From positions 1-20,685 of the forward strand of contig DAOVGK010000066.1 of NCBI GenBank assembly GCA_030672445.1: a stretch of DNA of 20,685 nt, written 5' to 3'. Position 1 is the stretch's first letter. The number at the start of each line of letters is the position of its first letter. This DNA is from Candidatus Aerophobota bacterium. Its GTDB lineage: Bacteria > Aerophobota > Aerophobia > Aerophobales > AE-B3A. The notes under the pieces are model-generated. The model did no database searches. It was given only the letters and a program-made list of their open reading frames with translations, and had not been told where the DNA came from. This document shows positions 8,248-16,586 of the stretch, piece after piece. Made by a program: the position numbers and the translations under genes.

Positions 8248-8529
8248 CTACATTATCTCCATCCTGGAATCTATGAGAGAGATCTTTTTATCTTTTTTAA
8301 TAAAGTCGACAATCTTAGATAAGATACTCTGAGCGAACTTTCCCTCGGTAGTCAAAAGAGCTATACCCAAACCTGCTCTTTGCCACAGATCCTGATGTCT
8401 GATTTCAGAGACAGAGACATTGAAATTATTGCGTATGCGGTCAATTAAGCTTTTTATGATCCGTCGCTTATCTTTTAAAGAATCACTGAAAAATAACTTA
8501 ATTTCCAGCTCTAAAATTCCTATGACCAT
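8248..8529 (-). CDS. ylxP: DUF503 / YlxP-like protein
   Basis: 93 residues, the standard size of the small DUF503 family. The typical start is visible: a beta strand VIGILELEIKLFF followed by SLKDKRRIIKSLIDRIRNNFNVSVSEI (residues about 16-42), with the conserved KDKR and an SVSEI strand. The C-terminal half continues as an alternating beta-alpha-beta domain. Members usually lie directly after infB and before rbfA; a role in 30S ribosome assembly is suggested for some homologues but is not well established. Here the gene begins 6 bases after the infB stop, so it is surely co-transcribed. No rbfA follows; instead the palindromic repeat does. Family confident, function open. Confidence 0.88.
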   Translation of the reverse strand: MVIGILELEIKLFFSDSLKDKRRIIKSLIDRIRNNFNVSVSEIRHQDLWQRAGLGIALLTTEGKFAQSILSKIVDFIKKDKKISLIDSRMEIM

Positions 8530-8535
8530 TTTTAC

Positions 8536-10215
8536 TTAACGAATCCTTCTTGTTTCGTAAACTCTAATCAGATCACCTTTTCTTATCTCGTTAAAACCCT
8601 CTACCTTTACCCCGCACTCCAGTCCCGTGAGGACCTCACTTACATCTTTATCAAAACGTTTAAGACTACTAACCATACCTTCTCCCACCATCTCATCTCC
8701 TCGAAAAACTTTGGCTTTGCTTCCCCTAACCACTTTGCCTGCCGTAATGTAAGAACCTGCCACAACTCCCACTTTTGGGATTCTAAAAATTTCCCGAACC
8801 TCGACTTCTCCTATCTCTACCTCTTCATACCGAGGTTCTAAAAGACCTTGCATGCTCTTCTTGATATCATCAATCATTTCATAGATAACCTGATAGGATC
8901 TTATGTCTACCCTCTCATCTTTAGCTAAGGTGAGGCTCTCCGAAACTGTCCCTACATTGAAACTAATTACTATACCTTTTGAAGCAGCGGCCAAGAGAAT
9001 ATCGGATTTATTCACTTCTCCTATGTCCCCATGAACTATATTTATCTTCACCTCCTCATCTTCTAAGTTGTTCAAAACATCTGTGAGAGCTTTTAAGGAC
9101 CCTCGAGTATCTGTCTTTAAGATAGTATTGAGGGCCTTTTTCTCCTTCACCTGCTCTTGATAGAGACTTTCCAAAGTTATCAACTCTCTTTTGACTAAGC
9201 CCTTTTCCCTCTCTTCCTTCTTGGTGGCTTGCGCTAACTGACGTGCCTTTCTCTCACTTTCAGCTTTTCTAAATATACCCCCGGGAGTTCCAATGTCGGA
9301 AAGCCCCAAAACTCTTACCGGTGTCGAAGGACCCGCTTCTTTTAACTTTTTCCCCTTCCAATTAATCAAAGCCCTTACCTTCCCAAAACTCGATCCCCCT
9401 ACCAGAATATCTCCCATTTTTAGAGTGCCGTCCTGAATCAATAAGGTAGAGCACGGACCTTTCTGGCGATCCATTTCCCCCTCAATTACTACCGCCCTGA
9501 AATCTCCGTCAGAATCTGAGGCTAGCTCGAGCATTTCTGCTTCCAAAAGGATCATCTCTAACAGTTCATCTAATCCCTGTTTGGTTAAAGCGGAGACCTC
9601 CACACAAATGGTCTTTCCTCCCCATTCTTCGGGAGTTAGATCATATTTATTGAGTTGTCTTTTGACCCGGTCCGGTTTGGCCTCACTCTTATCTATCTTA
9701 TTTATAGCAACTACAATAGGAACCTTAGCTGCTCGAGCATGATCGATTGCTTCTACTGTTTGAGGCATAACCCCATCATCGGCAGCGATTACCAGAACCG
9801 CGATATCAGTGACCTGAGCTCCATGCGCCCGCATAGCTGTAAATGCCTCATGGCCAGGAGTGTCAATAAAAACTATTTTTTTCCCTTGAAACTCTACCTC
9901 TGAAGCTCCGATTTTTTGAGTGATCCCACCCATCTCCTCCTTGGCTACAGCCGTCTGGCGCACAGCATCCAGAAGAGAGGTCTTGCCGTGATCCACATGG
10001 CCCAATAGCGTCACTATGGGAGCTCGGGGAAAAAGTTTCTTCCCTTTAGGGGAGGGTTTTCTCTTCTTTAATATCGATTCCTCTAGCTGTCTAACCTCCT
10101 TCGGGGATAGACCGCTCAGGCTGCTTTTGGCTTCGATCTTTAAACTAGCAAGTAATTTCAAAAGCTTACCGGTGGATAAGTTTAACCTTCTAGCTAATTG
10201 ATAAACCCGCATCAT
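8536..10215 (-). CDS. infB: Translation initiation factor IF-2 (short form)
   Basis: 559 residues, well below the 700-950 common in bacteria. It is the GTPase that places initiator fMet-tRNA on the 30S subunit and promotes subunit joining. A single IF2_N-type module occupies residues 1-50 (VYQLARRLNLSTGKLLKLL), followed by only about 15 basic residues before the G domain. The long charged linker of most homologues is absent. G motifs: GHVDHGKT (72-79), GGITQ (96-100), DTPGH (118-122, with the catalytic His), NKID (172-175), SAL (208-210). Domains II, III and the C-terminal fMet-tRNA-binding domain are complete, ending RKGDLIRVYETRRIR. It starts with ATGATG 19 bases after the nusA stop. Residue 101 is Lys where many IF2s have His after GGITQ, probably neutral. 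Confidence 0.96.
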   Translation of the reverse strand: MMRVYQLARRLNLSTGKLLKLLASLKIEAKSSLSGLSPKEVRQLEESILKKRKPSPKGKKLFPRAPIVTLLGHVDHGKTSLLDAVRQTAVAKEEMGGITQKIGASEVEFQGKKIVFIDTPGHEAFTAMRAHGAQVTDIAVLVIAADDGVMPQTVEAIDHARAAKVPIVVAINKIDKSEAKPDRVKRQLNKYDLTPEEWGGKTICVEVSALTKQGLDELLEMILLEAEMLELASDSDGDFRAVVIEGEMDRQKGPCSTLLIQDGTLKMGDILVGGSSFGKVRALINWKGKKLKEAGPSTPVRVLGLSDIGTPGGIFRKAESERKARQLAQATKKEEREKGLVKRELITLESLYQEQVKEKKALNTILKTDTRGSLKALTDVLNNLEDEEVKINIVHGDIGEVNKSDILLAAASKGIVISFNVGTVSESLTLAKDERVDIRSYQVIYEMIDDIKKSMQGLLEPRYEEVEIGEVEVREIFRIPKVGVVAGSYITAGKVVRGSKAKVFRGDEMVGEGMVSSLKRFDKDVSEVLTGLECGVKVEGFNEIRKGDLIRVYETRRIR

Positions 10216-10234
10216 TTTCTTTGACCCTTAAGAT

Positions 10235-11461
10235 CTATTGGCTAATTTCCTTAGCTTTGTTAAAAATTTTCTCGGCTAGCTTAGGTCCGATTCCTGAGAC
10301 CCTGCATAATCCCTCAATTCCCCCTCTAATAATATCTTTGTGGGTTAGAAAACCAGCCTGTTTTAAGGAGATCAAGATCTTCTCACCTACGCCAGCAAGT
10401 TCTTTCAGAAAGGCTGATTCTTCCTCTATCTGGCCCACAGACCGAATGTCAATCTGCCATCCCGTCAATTTAGCTGCTAGTTTCACATTTTCTCCATGGC
10501 TTCCGATGGCCAAGGAGAGTTGATCATCAGCAACGATAACCTTTGCTTTCTTGTTAGCCTCGTCAAGCTTAACTTCCTTAACTTCCGCTGGTTTAAGAGA
10601 ATTCTTTATGAAAACAGAAGGATCCTCACTGTACCTTATTATATCAACCCTCTCTCCCTCTAGTTCTCGCAGGATAGCCTTAATCCGAGAACCTCGCAAG
10701 CCTACACAGGCTCCCACTGCATCTACCTTCTTCTCCCCCGACTCCACAACCACCTTAGCTCTTCTTCCCGCATCTCGCTTTATCTGTCTAATTTTAACGA
10801 TTCCCTCCTCTACTTCTGGCACTTCCAACTCGAAAAGTCCCCTCAGAAAATTGGGGTGGGTCTGAGAGAGAATAATACGAGGGCCTTTAGGCTCACGGGT
10901 GACCCTCAGGATATAGGCCCTAACCCGCTCGCCCTGTCGGTATTCTCCGTTTAGCAACTGTTCTCTTTCAGGGAGAATCCCTTCAGTCTTACCCAGATCA
11001 ATGAGAATGAAATGATCAGCTCTATAGCGCACGGTCCCACTAATTATTTCTCCTTCCCGCTTCTTAAACTCTTCACAGATGATATCTTTCTCCATCTCCA
11101 CGATCTGCTGCATCATTACGTACTTGCCGGTACTGGCAGCAATTCTGCTAAAGTGGAAAGGATTAACCTCTATTTCCACCTGATCTCCCAATTTTACCGT
11201 TTCATTGATTTTCAGAGCTTCTTCCAGAGAAATTTCTGTTCCGCAATTGGTCACTTTTTCTACTACCTCTTTGTCTACCAGAACCCGAACTTTTTCCTTT
11301 CCTTCCTCCAGAATGACTCTCAAGTTCCGAGGTGGTTGATTATGTTTTTTCTTGTAAGCCGAGGTTAAAGCCTCTTTAACACTCTCTAAAAGGATCTCGG
11401 AAGAAAGACCCCTTTCTCTTCCTATACGTTCTAAAAGAAAGAAGAATTCACCACTTTGCAT
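10235..11461 (-). CDS. nusA: Transcription termination/antitermination factor NusA
   Basis: 408 residues. NusA binds RNA polymerase and nascent RNA to modulate pausing, termination and antitermination. Order of domains: the N-terminal RNAP-binding domain (about 1-125), S1 (about 132-200, EGEIISGTVRY then GILPEREQL), then two KH domains (about 205-345). A block SQTHPNFLRGLFELEVPEV marks the S1/KH1 junction and IVADDQLSLAIGSHGENVKLAAKLTGW is in KH2. After KH2 comes a C-terminal helix-hairpin-helix-like stretch (about 360-405, LCRVSGIGPKLAEKIF) rather than two E. coli-style acidic repeats. The start lies 14 bp inside the 3' end of proS, so the two are translationally coupled. rimP, the usual upstream partner, is absent from the window. 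Confidence 0.95.
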   Translation of the reverse strand: MQSGEFFFLLERIGRERGLSSEILLESVKEALTSAYKKKHNQPPRNLRVILEEGKEKVRVLVDKEVVEKVTNCGTEISLEEALKINETVKLGDQVEIEVNPFHFSRIAASTGKYVMMQQIVEMEKDIICEEFKKREGEIISGTVRYRADHFILIDLGKTEGILPEREQLLNGEYRQGERVRAYILRVTREPKGPRIILSQTHPNFLRGLFELEVPEVEEGIVKIRQIKRDAGRRAKVVVESGEKKVDAVGACVGLRGSRIKAILRELEGERVDIIRYSEDPSVFIKNSLKPAEVKEVKLDEANKKAKVIVADDQLSLAIGSHGENVKLAAKLTGWQIDIRSVGQIEEESAFLKELAGVGEKILISLKQAGFLTHKDIIRGGIEGLCRVSGIGPKLAEKIFNKAKEISQ

Positions 11462-13148
11462 CTTGAATCAGCTCCCTCATCCTCTGGGAAATCATATTTT
11501 TTCCGACTTTCTCAATCTTTGCTTCTCGACGAGTTTTAATTTCGATCCTATCTTCTTTCAGAAAGGTGTCACCCACAATGACCTTAAAGGGAATACCAAC
11601 AAGATCTGCATCATTGAATTTTACTCCGGCGCTTAAATCCCGATCATCCCATAATGTTTCTACCCCATGATCTTTTAGGTCCTGATAAACACCCTCCGCT
11701 ACCTTAACTGTTTTCTTCGAGGTTGGTATTACTATGGCTTGAAAGGGGGTAATCTCTGGGGGCCAAATGATCCCCTGTGAATCATGGTTTTGTTCTATTA
11801 TGGCGGCGGGAAGCCTGCTTACCCCAATCCCATAGCAACCCATGACAAAATAATTCTCCTCTCCTTTTTCATTCAAAAAGGTAGCTTTAAGAGACCGACT
11901 GTAGATTTCTCCCAGTTGGAAAAGATGACCTATCTCAATTCCTCGCCTTACCTCCATCCTATTCTTACAAGCTCGACACATATCTCCGGAGAGAGGAAAC
12001 CCTATGTCTCCAATTATAGTCGGTTGAAAATCCCTGCCAGCATTGACGTTTAACAAATGCGCGTCTTTGCGGTTAGCTCCCGCAACTAAATTCCGACTTT
12101 TCATTATTGTATTGTCTGCAATTAGTCGGTATTTGTCAAGTCCGACTGGCCCAGTAAATCCGGGTTCTACTCCAATTTCCTCCTTAATCACATTGTTCCC
12201 GGCTATTTCAAGCTTTTTTACCTTTAAGAGAGTTTTTAGCTTTGCCTCATTTATCTGGTGATCACCTCTAATTAAGACAGCTATCAAACCTTTCTCGGTC
12301 TGATAAAAAATGGTCTTTAAAATGTCCCTGGGTCTACAATGAAGAAATTGACTTACTTCTTGGACGGTCCTAGCATTGGGCGTGGAGACTTCCTTCGTAG
12401 CTTTGAGTTCATTTTGAGCTTCCTCTAGTGGCTCATATTCAGCTTTTTCAAGTTTTGCCGTGTACCCACAGCGTTCGCACACCACAATTTTATCTTCACC
12501 CGCACCAGCCAGAGCAATGAACTCCTCGGAGACTTTACCTCCTATAGGACCGGTATCAGCCTCTACCACTTTGTAATTCAATCCACAGCGAGAAAAAATT
12601 CTTTCGTAGGCTCCTTTCATCTTCTGGTAAACTGAGATTAATTCTTCTTCATTTTGACAGAAGCTATAGGCATCCTTCATCAAGAACTCCCTTGCTCGAA
12701 TGACTCCACCCCGTGGCCTTAGCTCATCTCTAAATTTCGTCTGAATTTGATAAAGTGTTAAAGGAAGTCTTTTATAAGAACTTATCTCTTCTTTCACCAA
12801 CTGAGTTATTATCTCCTCATGGGTGGGTCCTAAAGCAAAATCTGCGCCTTTTCTATCCTGAAAGCGAACAAGCTCTTCTCCGTAATTTCCCCACCTTCCG
12901 CTCTTTTTCCACAGATGGGCTGGTTGAAGAAAAGGAAGGAGCAACCGTTGTGCTCCAATGCGATCCATTTCATCCTCAATAACGGAGCTAATTTTAGCCA
13001 AAACTCTGTATCCTAAAGGAAGATAGGAATATATACCAGCAGCAAATTTCTTTATCAAACCTGCTCTAAGCATCAGTTTATGGCTCGAATACTCCGCCTC
13101 CTTGGAGGACTCCTTAGAGGTAGAAAACAAATATTGAGAGAGTCTCAT
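11448..13148 (-). CDS. proS: Prolyl-tRNA synthetase, bacterial type with editing domain
   Basis: 566 residues, the expected length for the bacterial class II enzyme with an INS editing domain. It charges tRNA-Pro and hydrolyses mischarged Ala-tRNA-Pro. The N-terminal catalytic portion contains the motif 1 helix near 45-75 and motif 2 TKFRDELRPRGGVIRAREF (137-155). The INS domain spans about 220-395 and includes the LKTIFYQ segment near 277-283 with the editing lysine. Motif 3 is GCYGIGVSR (437-445), then an anticodon-binding domain to the end. Two CxxC pairs (224/227 and 391/394) flank the INS domain. A clear AGGGG at 13155-13159 (read on the minus strand) sits 6 bases before the ATG, supporting the start. 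It is the first gene of the translation/cofactor cluster; 200 bp of non-coding DNA precede it. Confidence 0.96.
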   Translation of the reverse strand: MRLSQYLFSTSKESSKEAEYSSHKLMLRAGLIKKFAAGIYSYLPLGYRVLAKISSVIEDEMDRIGAQRLLLPFLQPAHLWKKSGRWGNYGEELVRFQDRKGADFALGPTHEEIITQLVKEEISSYKRLPLTLYQIQTKFRDELRPRGGVIRAREFLMKDAYSFCQNEEELISVYQKMKGAYERIFSRCGLNYKVVEADTGPIGGKVSEEFIALAGAGEDKIVVCERCGYTAKLEKAEYEPLEEAQNELKATKEVSTPNARTVQEVSQFLHCRPRDILKTIFYQTEKGLIAVLIRGDHQINEAKLKTLLKVKKLEIAGNNVIKEEIGVEPGFTGPVGLDKYRLIADNTIMKSRNLVAGANRKDAHLLNVNAGRDFQPTIIGDIGFPLSGDMCRACKNRMEVRRGIEIGHLFQLGEIYSRSLKATFLNEKGEENYFVMGCYGIGVSRLPAAIIEQNHDSQGIIWPPEITPFQAIVIPTSKKTVKVAEGVYQDLKDHGVETLWDDRDLSAGVKFNDADLVGIPFKVIVGDTFLKEDRIEIKTRREAKIEKVGKNMISQRMRELIQDAKW

Positions 13149-13203
13149 TCATTACCCCTGTTGATGAAATAAAAAAAATGATAACTATTCAATCTCATCA
13201 TAT

Positions 13204-13301
13204 TTCACCGCAGAGCACGCCGAGAACGCTAAGAATCAGGAAAATTATTTAAATTTTTCTTTTTGATTCCTTTCTGCGTACTCTGCGATCTTTGCGGTGA
13301 A
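13204..13301. repeat. Imperfect inverted repeat in the proS-endoQ gap
   Basis: Two 26 bp arms, 13204-13229 and 13276-13301, are reverse complements at 21 of 26 positions. Each begins or ends in the TTCACCGCA / TGCGGTGAA core and contains CGC-GAG-style triplets. The 46-base centre is AT-rich. It fills most of the 200 bp between endoQ and proS. Its style resembles intergenic palindromic repeats seen in many environmental bacterial genomes. It lies downstream of endoQ and upstream of proS, so it could end one transcript and lie in the leader of the next. No convincing promoter for proS could be picked out with certainty in the rest of the gap. Confidence 0.7.
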
Positions 13302-13348
13302 CAGTTACATAATACGTCCCTGAAGAGGAATGTCAAGAAATCGAATCA

Positions 13349-14584
13349 TTAGAAAAGATCGAGCTGTTTTTCTTTTTTTTCCTCTTCCTCGTCAAATACC
13401 CTCACCTTCCCGTAAACCCCGTCATAACCACATCTTATCTTTACCTTTCCCTTTCTTACCCGCATTATACCCTCTACGATCCTGGAAGATGTTGATCGAG
13501 AGAGTTCGGCCTCTGGTACTTCCAGGAGCACCTTAAACTCACCCCCCAGCCGCTGAGTAATTCCCCTATATCGATCCTCTACGGCCTTGGTATCAACGCC
13601 CTGGCCTAGAGCTTCAGCGATGATTTCTGATAGAGGGATGAGATGTTTAAAAGGGATGTTATCCTCGGTTCCCTTGAAGCCTTCATCCCTATCTGCTAGG
13701 TCCTCCACTCGATGCATTACTCCTATGGTTAGCGGTTGACCGCATTTAGGACACAGATTTTTATGTTTTCGACTCTCTCTGGGAGAAAAGCAAAGGCCAC
13801 ACCGACGATGACCGTCATAATGATATTTTCCTTCCTGTGGGAAAAACTCGATAGTGTAGAGAAATTTTTCCTTATTTTTTTCTCTTAAAATCTTTTTGAT
13901 ATCCTTATAGCCTATCCTGTGAGAAAAGACATTGGCTTCTCTTCCTAATCTGGACGGAGAATGAGCATCAGAATTGGAGATGAGGGCGAATCTATCCAGA
14001 CTGGAAACTCGCCAGTTCATCTGGGGATCACTACTCAGGCCTGTCTCCAGAGCATAGATATACTTTGTGCATTCTCCAAAACATTCCTCAATAGAATCAA
14101 ATCCAAAATTAGCCCCAAATAAAGAAAACCAAGGAGTCCAGATATGAGCAGGGACAACGAAAGCATCCTCATGAGAGGCCAGAACAGTCTCCACTAAATC
14201 CTTTGCTTCCATTTTTAAGGTAGGACGTCCATCGGAGTGCAAGTCCCCAAACCTGGCCAGTTTTTTATTTATTTTTTCCACTGCCTCGAAGCCGGGCGCA
14301 AAAATCAAATTATGAATTTTGCGAACTGCCCCATGAGAATAAAAGATATTATTTACTTCTGTAGTTAAAATAAACAAAGTATTTCTGAATCGGTAAAGCC
14401 CATCTTCTTCAGGAGAAAGAGTCCTCTTTAAACTGTCTAACCAGACCGGATGAGTAAAATCACCTGTTCCCACCAGATCAATTCCCTTTAACTTAGCCAT
14501 CTCATCAAGATGGGGAATATCCATATCCTTTGATGTAGCTCGACTGTGTTTAGAATGAACATGAAAATCAGCAATAAAAGCCAT
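13349..14584 (-). CDS. Endonuclease Q-type PHP-domain DNA repair nuclease
   Basis: 411 residues, close to archaeal EndoQ (about 420). EndoQ nicks DNA 5' of uracil, hypoxanthine, xanthine or abasic sites (family knowledge, from Thermococcales and some Bacillus enzymes). The PHP metal site is visible: DFHVHSKHSRATSKD (6-20), GTGDFTHP (39-46), TTE (74-76), PAHIWTPWFSLFG (145-157) and SNSDAHSPS (203-211). A Cys4 zinc motif follows at C262/C265 and C278/C281, preceded by YHYDGHR. The last five residues are QLDLF (407-411), after an acidic/lysine-rich tail. This matches the bacterial beta-clamp-binding consensus QL(S/D)LF. The gene starts 14 bases after the etfA stop and is likely read with the acd-etf unit. 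Such proteins are often mislabelled as helicase or plain PHP protein. Confidence 0.87.
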   Translation of the reverse strand: MAFIADFHVHSKHSRATSKDMDIPHLDEMAKLKGIDLVGTGDFTHPVWLDSLKRTLSPEEDGLYRFRNTLFILTTEVNNIFYSHGAVRKIHNLIFAPGFEAVEKINKKLARFGDLHSDGRPTLKMEAKDLVETVLASHEDAFVVPAHIWTPWFSLFGANFGFDSIEECFGECTKYIYALETGLSSDPQMNWRVSSLDRFALISNSDAHSPSRLGREANVFSHRIGYKDIKKILREKNKEKFLYTIEFFPQEGKYHYDGHRRCGLCFSPRESRKHKNLCPKCGQPLTIGVMHRVEDLADRDEGFKGTEDNIPFKHLIPLSEIIAEALGQGVDTKAVEDRYRGITQRLGGEFKVLLEVPEAELSRSTSSRIVEGIMRVRKGKVKIRCGYDGVYGKVRVFDEEEEKKEKQLDLF

Positions 14585-14598
14585 TTTCTTAGAGTGCC

Positions 14599-15792
14599 TC
14601 AGGGCTTTCCTCTCATCTTTAGCTTCTCTATTAATATTGGCAGAAATTTATGAAGATCCTCGACAATGCCGTAGGTAGCAATGTTGAAAATAGGAGCCTC
14701 AGGATCTTTGTTGATAGCAACAATTACCTCTGAGGTTCTCATTCCCACCTGATGCTGAATGGCCCCGGAGATACCACAGGCAATATAGATCTTAGGCTGA
14801 ACAGTTTTTCCCGTCTGTCCTACCTGATGATAGGGCTGAATCCAGCCAGCATCTACTACCGCCCGGGAGGCCCCCACAGCCCCTCCCAAAAGATCGGCTA
14901 ATTTTCTGATAAGGGAAAAATTCTCTGGTTTACCCAGTCCCCGACCACCGGAGACAATGATCTCAGCCTCCTGTAAATCAACCGCTTCCTTTTCCTCTCT
15001 GATAAGACTAATAATTTTTACTGCCTCATTGTTTTGGCTGAAAGTGGGCTTAATCTCGATAATCTCTCCCTTTTTACTGTGGCCAGGCTTGGCTCTTCTC
15101 ATCACCTTGGGTCTAACTGTAGCTATCTGGGGACGATGACGAGGCGAAATAATCCTGGCCATAATGTTTCCTCCCAGAGCAGGCCTGGTTTGAATTAAGT
15201 TCTTCTCTTTTTTATCTATCTCAAGCCCTGTACAATCAGCAGTTAAGCCAGTTTGGAGGCGAGTTGCCACCCGTGGTGCAAGATCCCGACCGAGACTGGT
15301 AGCTCCCATCAAAATGACTTCGGGTCTTTTGAGGTTCACTAAATCGACTATAGCCTGAGTATAAAGATAAGTCTGATAAGAATTAAGAAGAGGATCCTCT
15401 ATCAAGTAGATTTTGTCTAAATCATAATTCAAAAGCTCTTCTGCTTCTCCTTTCATATCGCTCCCTAAAAGAAAAACAGAAAGTTCCGCCCCCAGATCAT
15501 TGGCCAGAGTCCTCCCCACCCCCAGAAGTTCATAAGTTACCGGCATAATCTCACTTTTGCGTTGTTCGGCAAATACCCATACTCCCCGGTAGGAAGATAG
15601 ATCAACCCTTATCTTTTCTTTCTCCATTACAATAGCCTGAAAGGGGCAGGCATCTATGCAGGCTCCACAGAGATTACAATTATCCAGTATCCTCACCTTT
15701 TTATTCTCCATCTTGATAGCGGAGAAAGGACAACTGGGTAAACATTTCTCACAGCCATTACATTTTTCAACTATTACTTTGATCTTTCTCAT
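14599..15792 (-). CDS. etfA: Electron transfer flavoprotein alpha subunit with N-terminal 2[4Fe-4S] ferredoxin domain
   Basis: 397 residues, longer than plain EtfA (about 310-330) because of an N-terminal ferredoxin module. Two CxxCxxCxxxCP clusters are visible at Cys 11/14/17/21 and 39/42/45/49. The EtfA N-terminal domain follows (about 68-250), then the FAD-binding C-terminal domain with GRGLGKPENF, VGQTGKTVQPKIYIACGISGAIQH and NKDPEAPIFNIATYGIV. It pairs with EtfB to shuttle electrons for the acyl-CoA dehydrogenase. Ferredoxin-fused EtfA is known from anaerobes such as Acetobacterium caffeyl-CoA reductase and lactate dehydrogenase complexes, where bifurcation occurs. The ATG at 15790-15792 overlaps the etfB stop by one base (TGATG); a TTG one codon earlier is less likely. 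Bifurcation here is inference. Confidence 0.92.
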   Translation of the reverse strand: MRKIKVIVEKCNGCEKCLPSCPFSAIKMENKKVRILDNCNLCGACIDACPFQAIVMEKEKIRVDLSSYRGVWVFAEQRKSEIMPVTYELLGVGRTLANDLGAELSVFLLGSDMKGEAEELLNYDLDKIYLIEDPLLNSYQTYLYTQAIVDLVNLKRPEVILMGATSLGRDLAPRVATRLQTGLTADCTGLEIDKKEKNLIQTRPALGGNIMARIISPRHRPQIATVRPKVMRRAKPGHSKKGEIIEIKPTFSQNNEAVKIISLIREEKEAVDLQEAEIIVSGGRGLGKPENFSLIRKLADLLGGAVGASRAVVDAGWIQPYHQVGQTGKTVQPKIYIACGISGAIQHQVGMRTSEVIVAINKDPEAPIFNIATYGIVEDLHKFLPILIEKLKMRGKP

Positions 15793-16583
15793 CAAATTAT
15801 TCTTCTTTTCTTTATTTCCAAAATTAACTTATCCACCACTTGAGAAATTTCTCCCGAAAGAATCTCACCTCTCTTCGGAGGCTGGGGAATAAAAATTTTA
15901 ACTACCTGCGTGGGAGACCCTTCTAATCCAATTTTCCTCTTATCTAAAGGTAAATCTTCAGCGGTCCAGATGGCTATCTTTTCCTTCTTTGCTCTGAGAA
16001 GTCCTCTCAGGGAAGGATAGCGAGGTTCATTTATATCCTTGGTTACGGTAACGAGAGCAGGAAGCGGCGACTCAACCACTTCAAATGCATCTTCTAAAAC
16101 GCGCTCTACTCTAATTTTATCTTCATTAACCTCTATCTTTCGAGCATAAGTTATCTGAGGTAAACTAAGCCACTCAGCCAGTCCCGGTCCAACCTGGGCG
16201 GTATCTCCATCAATGGCCTGTTTACCCAGAAGTATCAAGTCAAACTCCCCTATTTTTTTAATGGCCATGGCCAGAGTATAAGAAGTAGCCAGAGTATCGG
16301 AGCCAGCAAATAATCTATCTGACAAAAGGACCGCTTCGTCCACCCCCATAGCCAGAGCTTTCCTTAGAGATTCTTCTGCCTGTGAAGGGCCCATAGAAAG
16401 AACGGTAACCTTGCTCCCTTTTTTCTCCTTCAATCTCAAGGCCTCCTCAATAGCATTTTCGTCGAATGGATTAATAATGCCGGGCACACTTTCTCTAACG
16501 AGAGTATTGGTCTGGGGATCAATCTTTACTTTTTGTAGCTCTTCCGTATCAGGAACCTGCTTAATACAAACAATGATGTTCAC
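15792..16583 (-). CDS. etfB: Electron transfer flavoprotein beta subunit
   Basis: 263 residues, standard for EtfB. It starts with the classic INIVCIKQVPDT-type sequence (here NIIVCIKQVPDTEE) and an INPFDENAIEEALRLKE block (37-53). The nucleotide-binding segment LLGKQAIDGDTAQVGPGLAEWL falls near 118-139; the DGDTxQVGP form occurs in ETFs that carry FAD in this subunit, including bifurcating ones (family knowledge). The start is GTG at 16581-16583, supported by AAGGA about 7-8 bases upstream, and lies 3 bases after the dehydrogenase stop. Its TGA overlaps the etfA ATG. The pair with ferredoxin-fused EtfA should form one heterodimer in the cytoplasm. Confidence 0.95.
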   Translation of the reverse strand: MNIIVCIKQVPDTEELQKVKIDPQTNTLVRESVPGIINPFDENAIEEALRLKEKKGSKVTVLSMGPSQAEESLRKALAMGVDEAVLLSDRLFAGSDTLATSYTLAMAIKKIGEFDLILLGKQAIDGDTAQVGPGLAEWLSLPQITYARKIEVNEDKIRVERVLEDAFEVVESPLPALVTVTKDINEPRYPSLRGLLRAKKEKIAIWTAEDLPLDKRKIGLEGSPTQVVKIFIPQPPKRGEILSGEISQVVDKLILEIKKRRII

Positions 16584-16586
16584 ACT

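Noticed and set aside
10551..10865. Plus-strand open frame opposite nusA
   Set aside because: Serine/threonine-rich shadow of a well-supported gene; no family resemblance or ribosome site.
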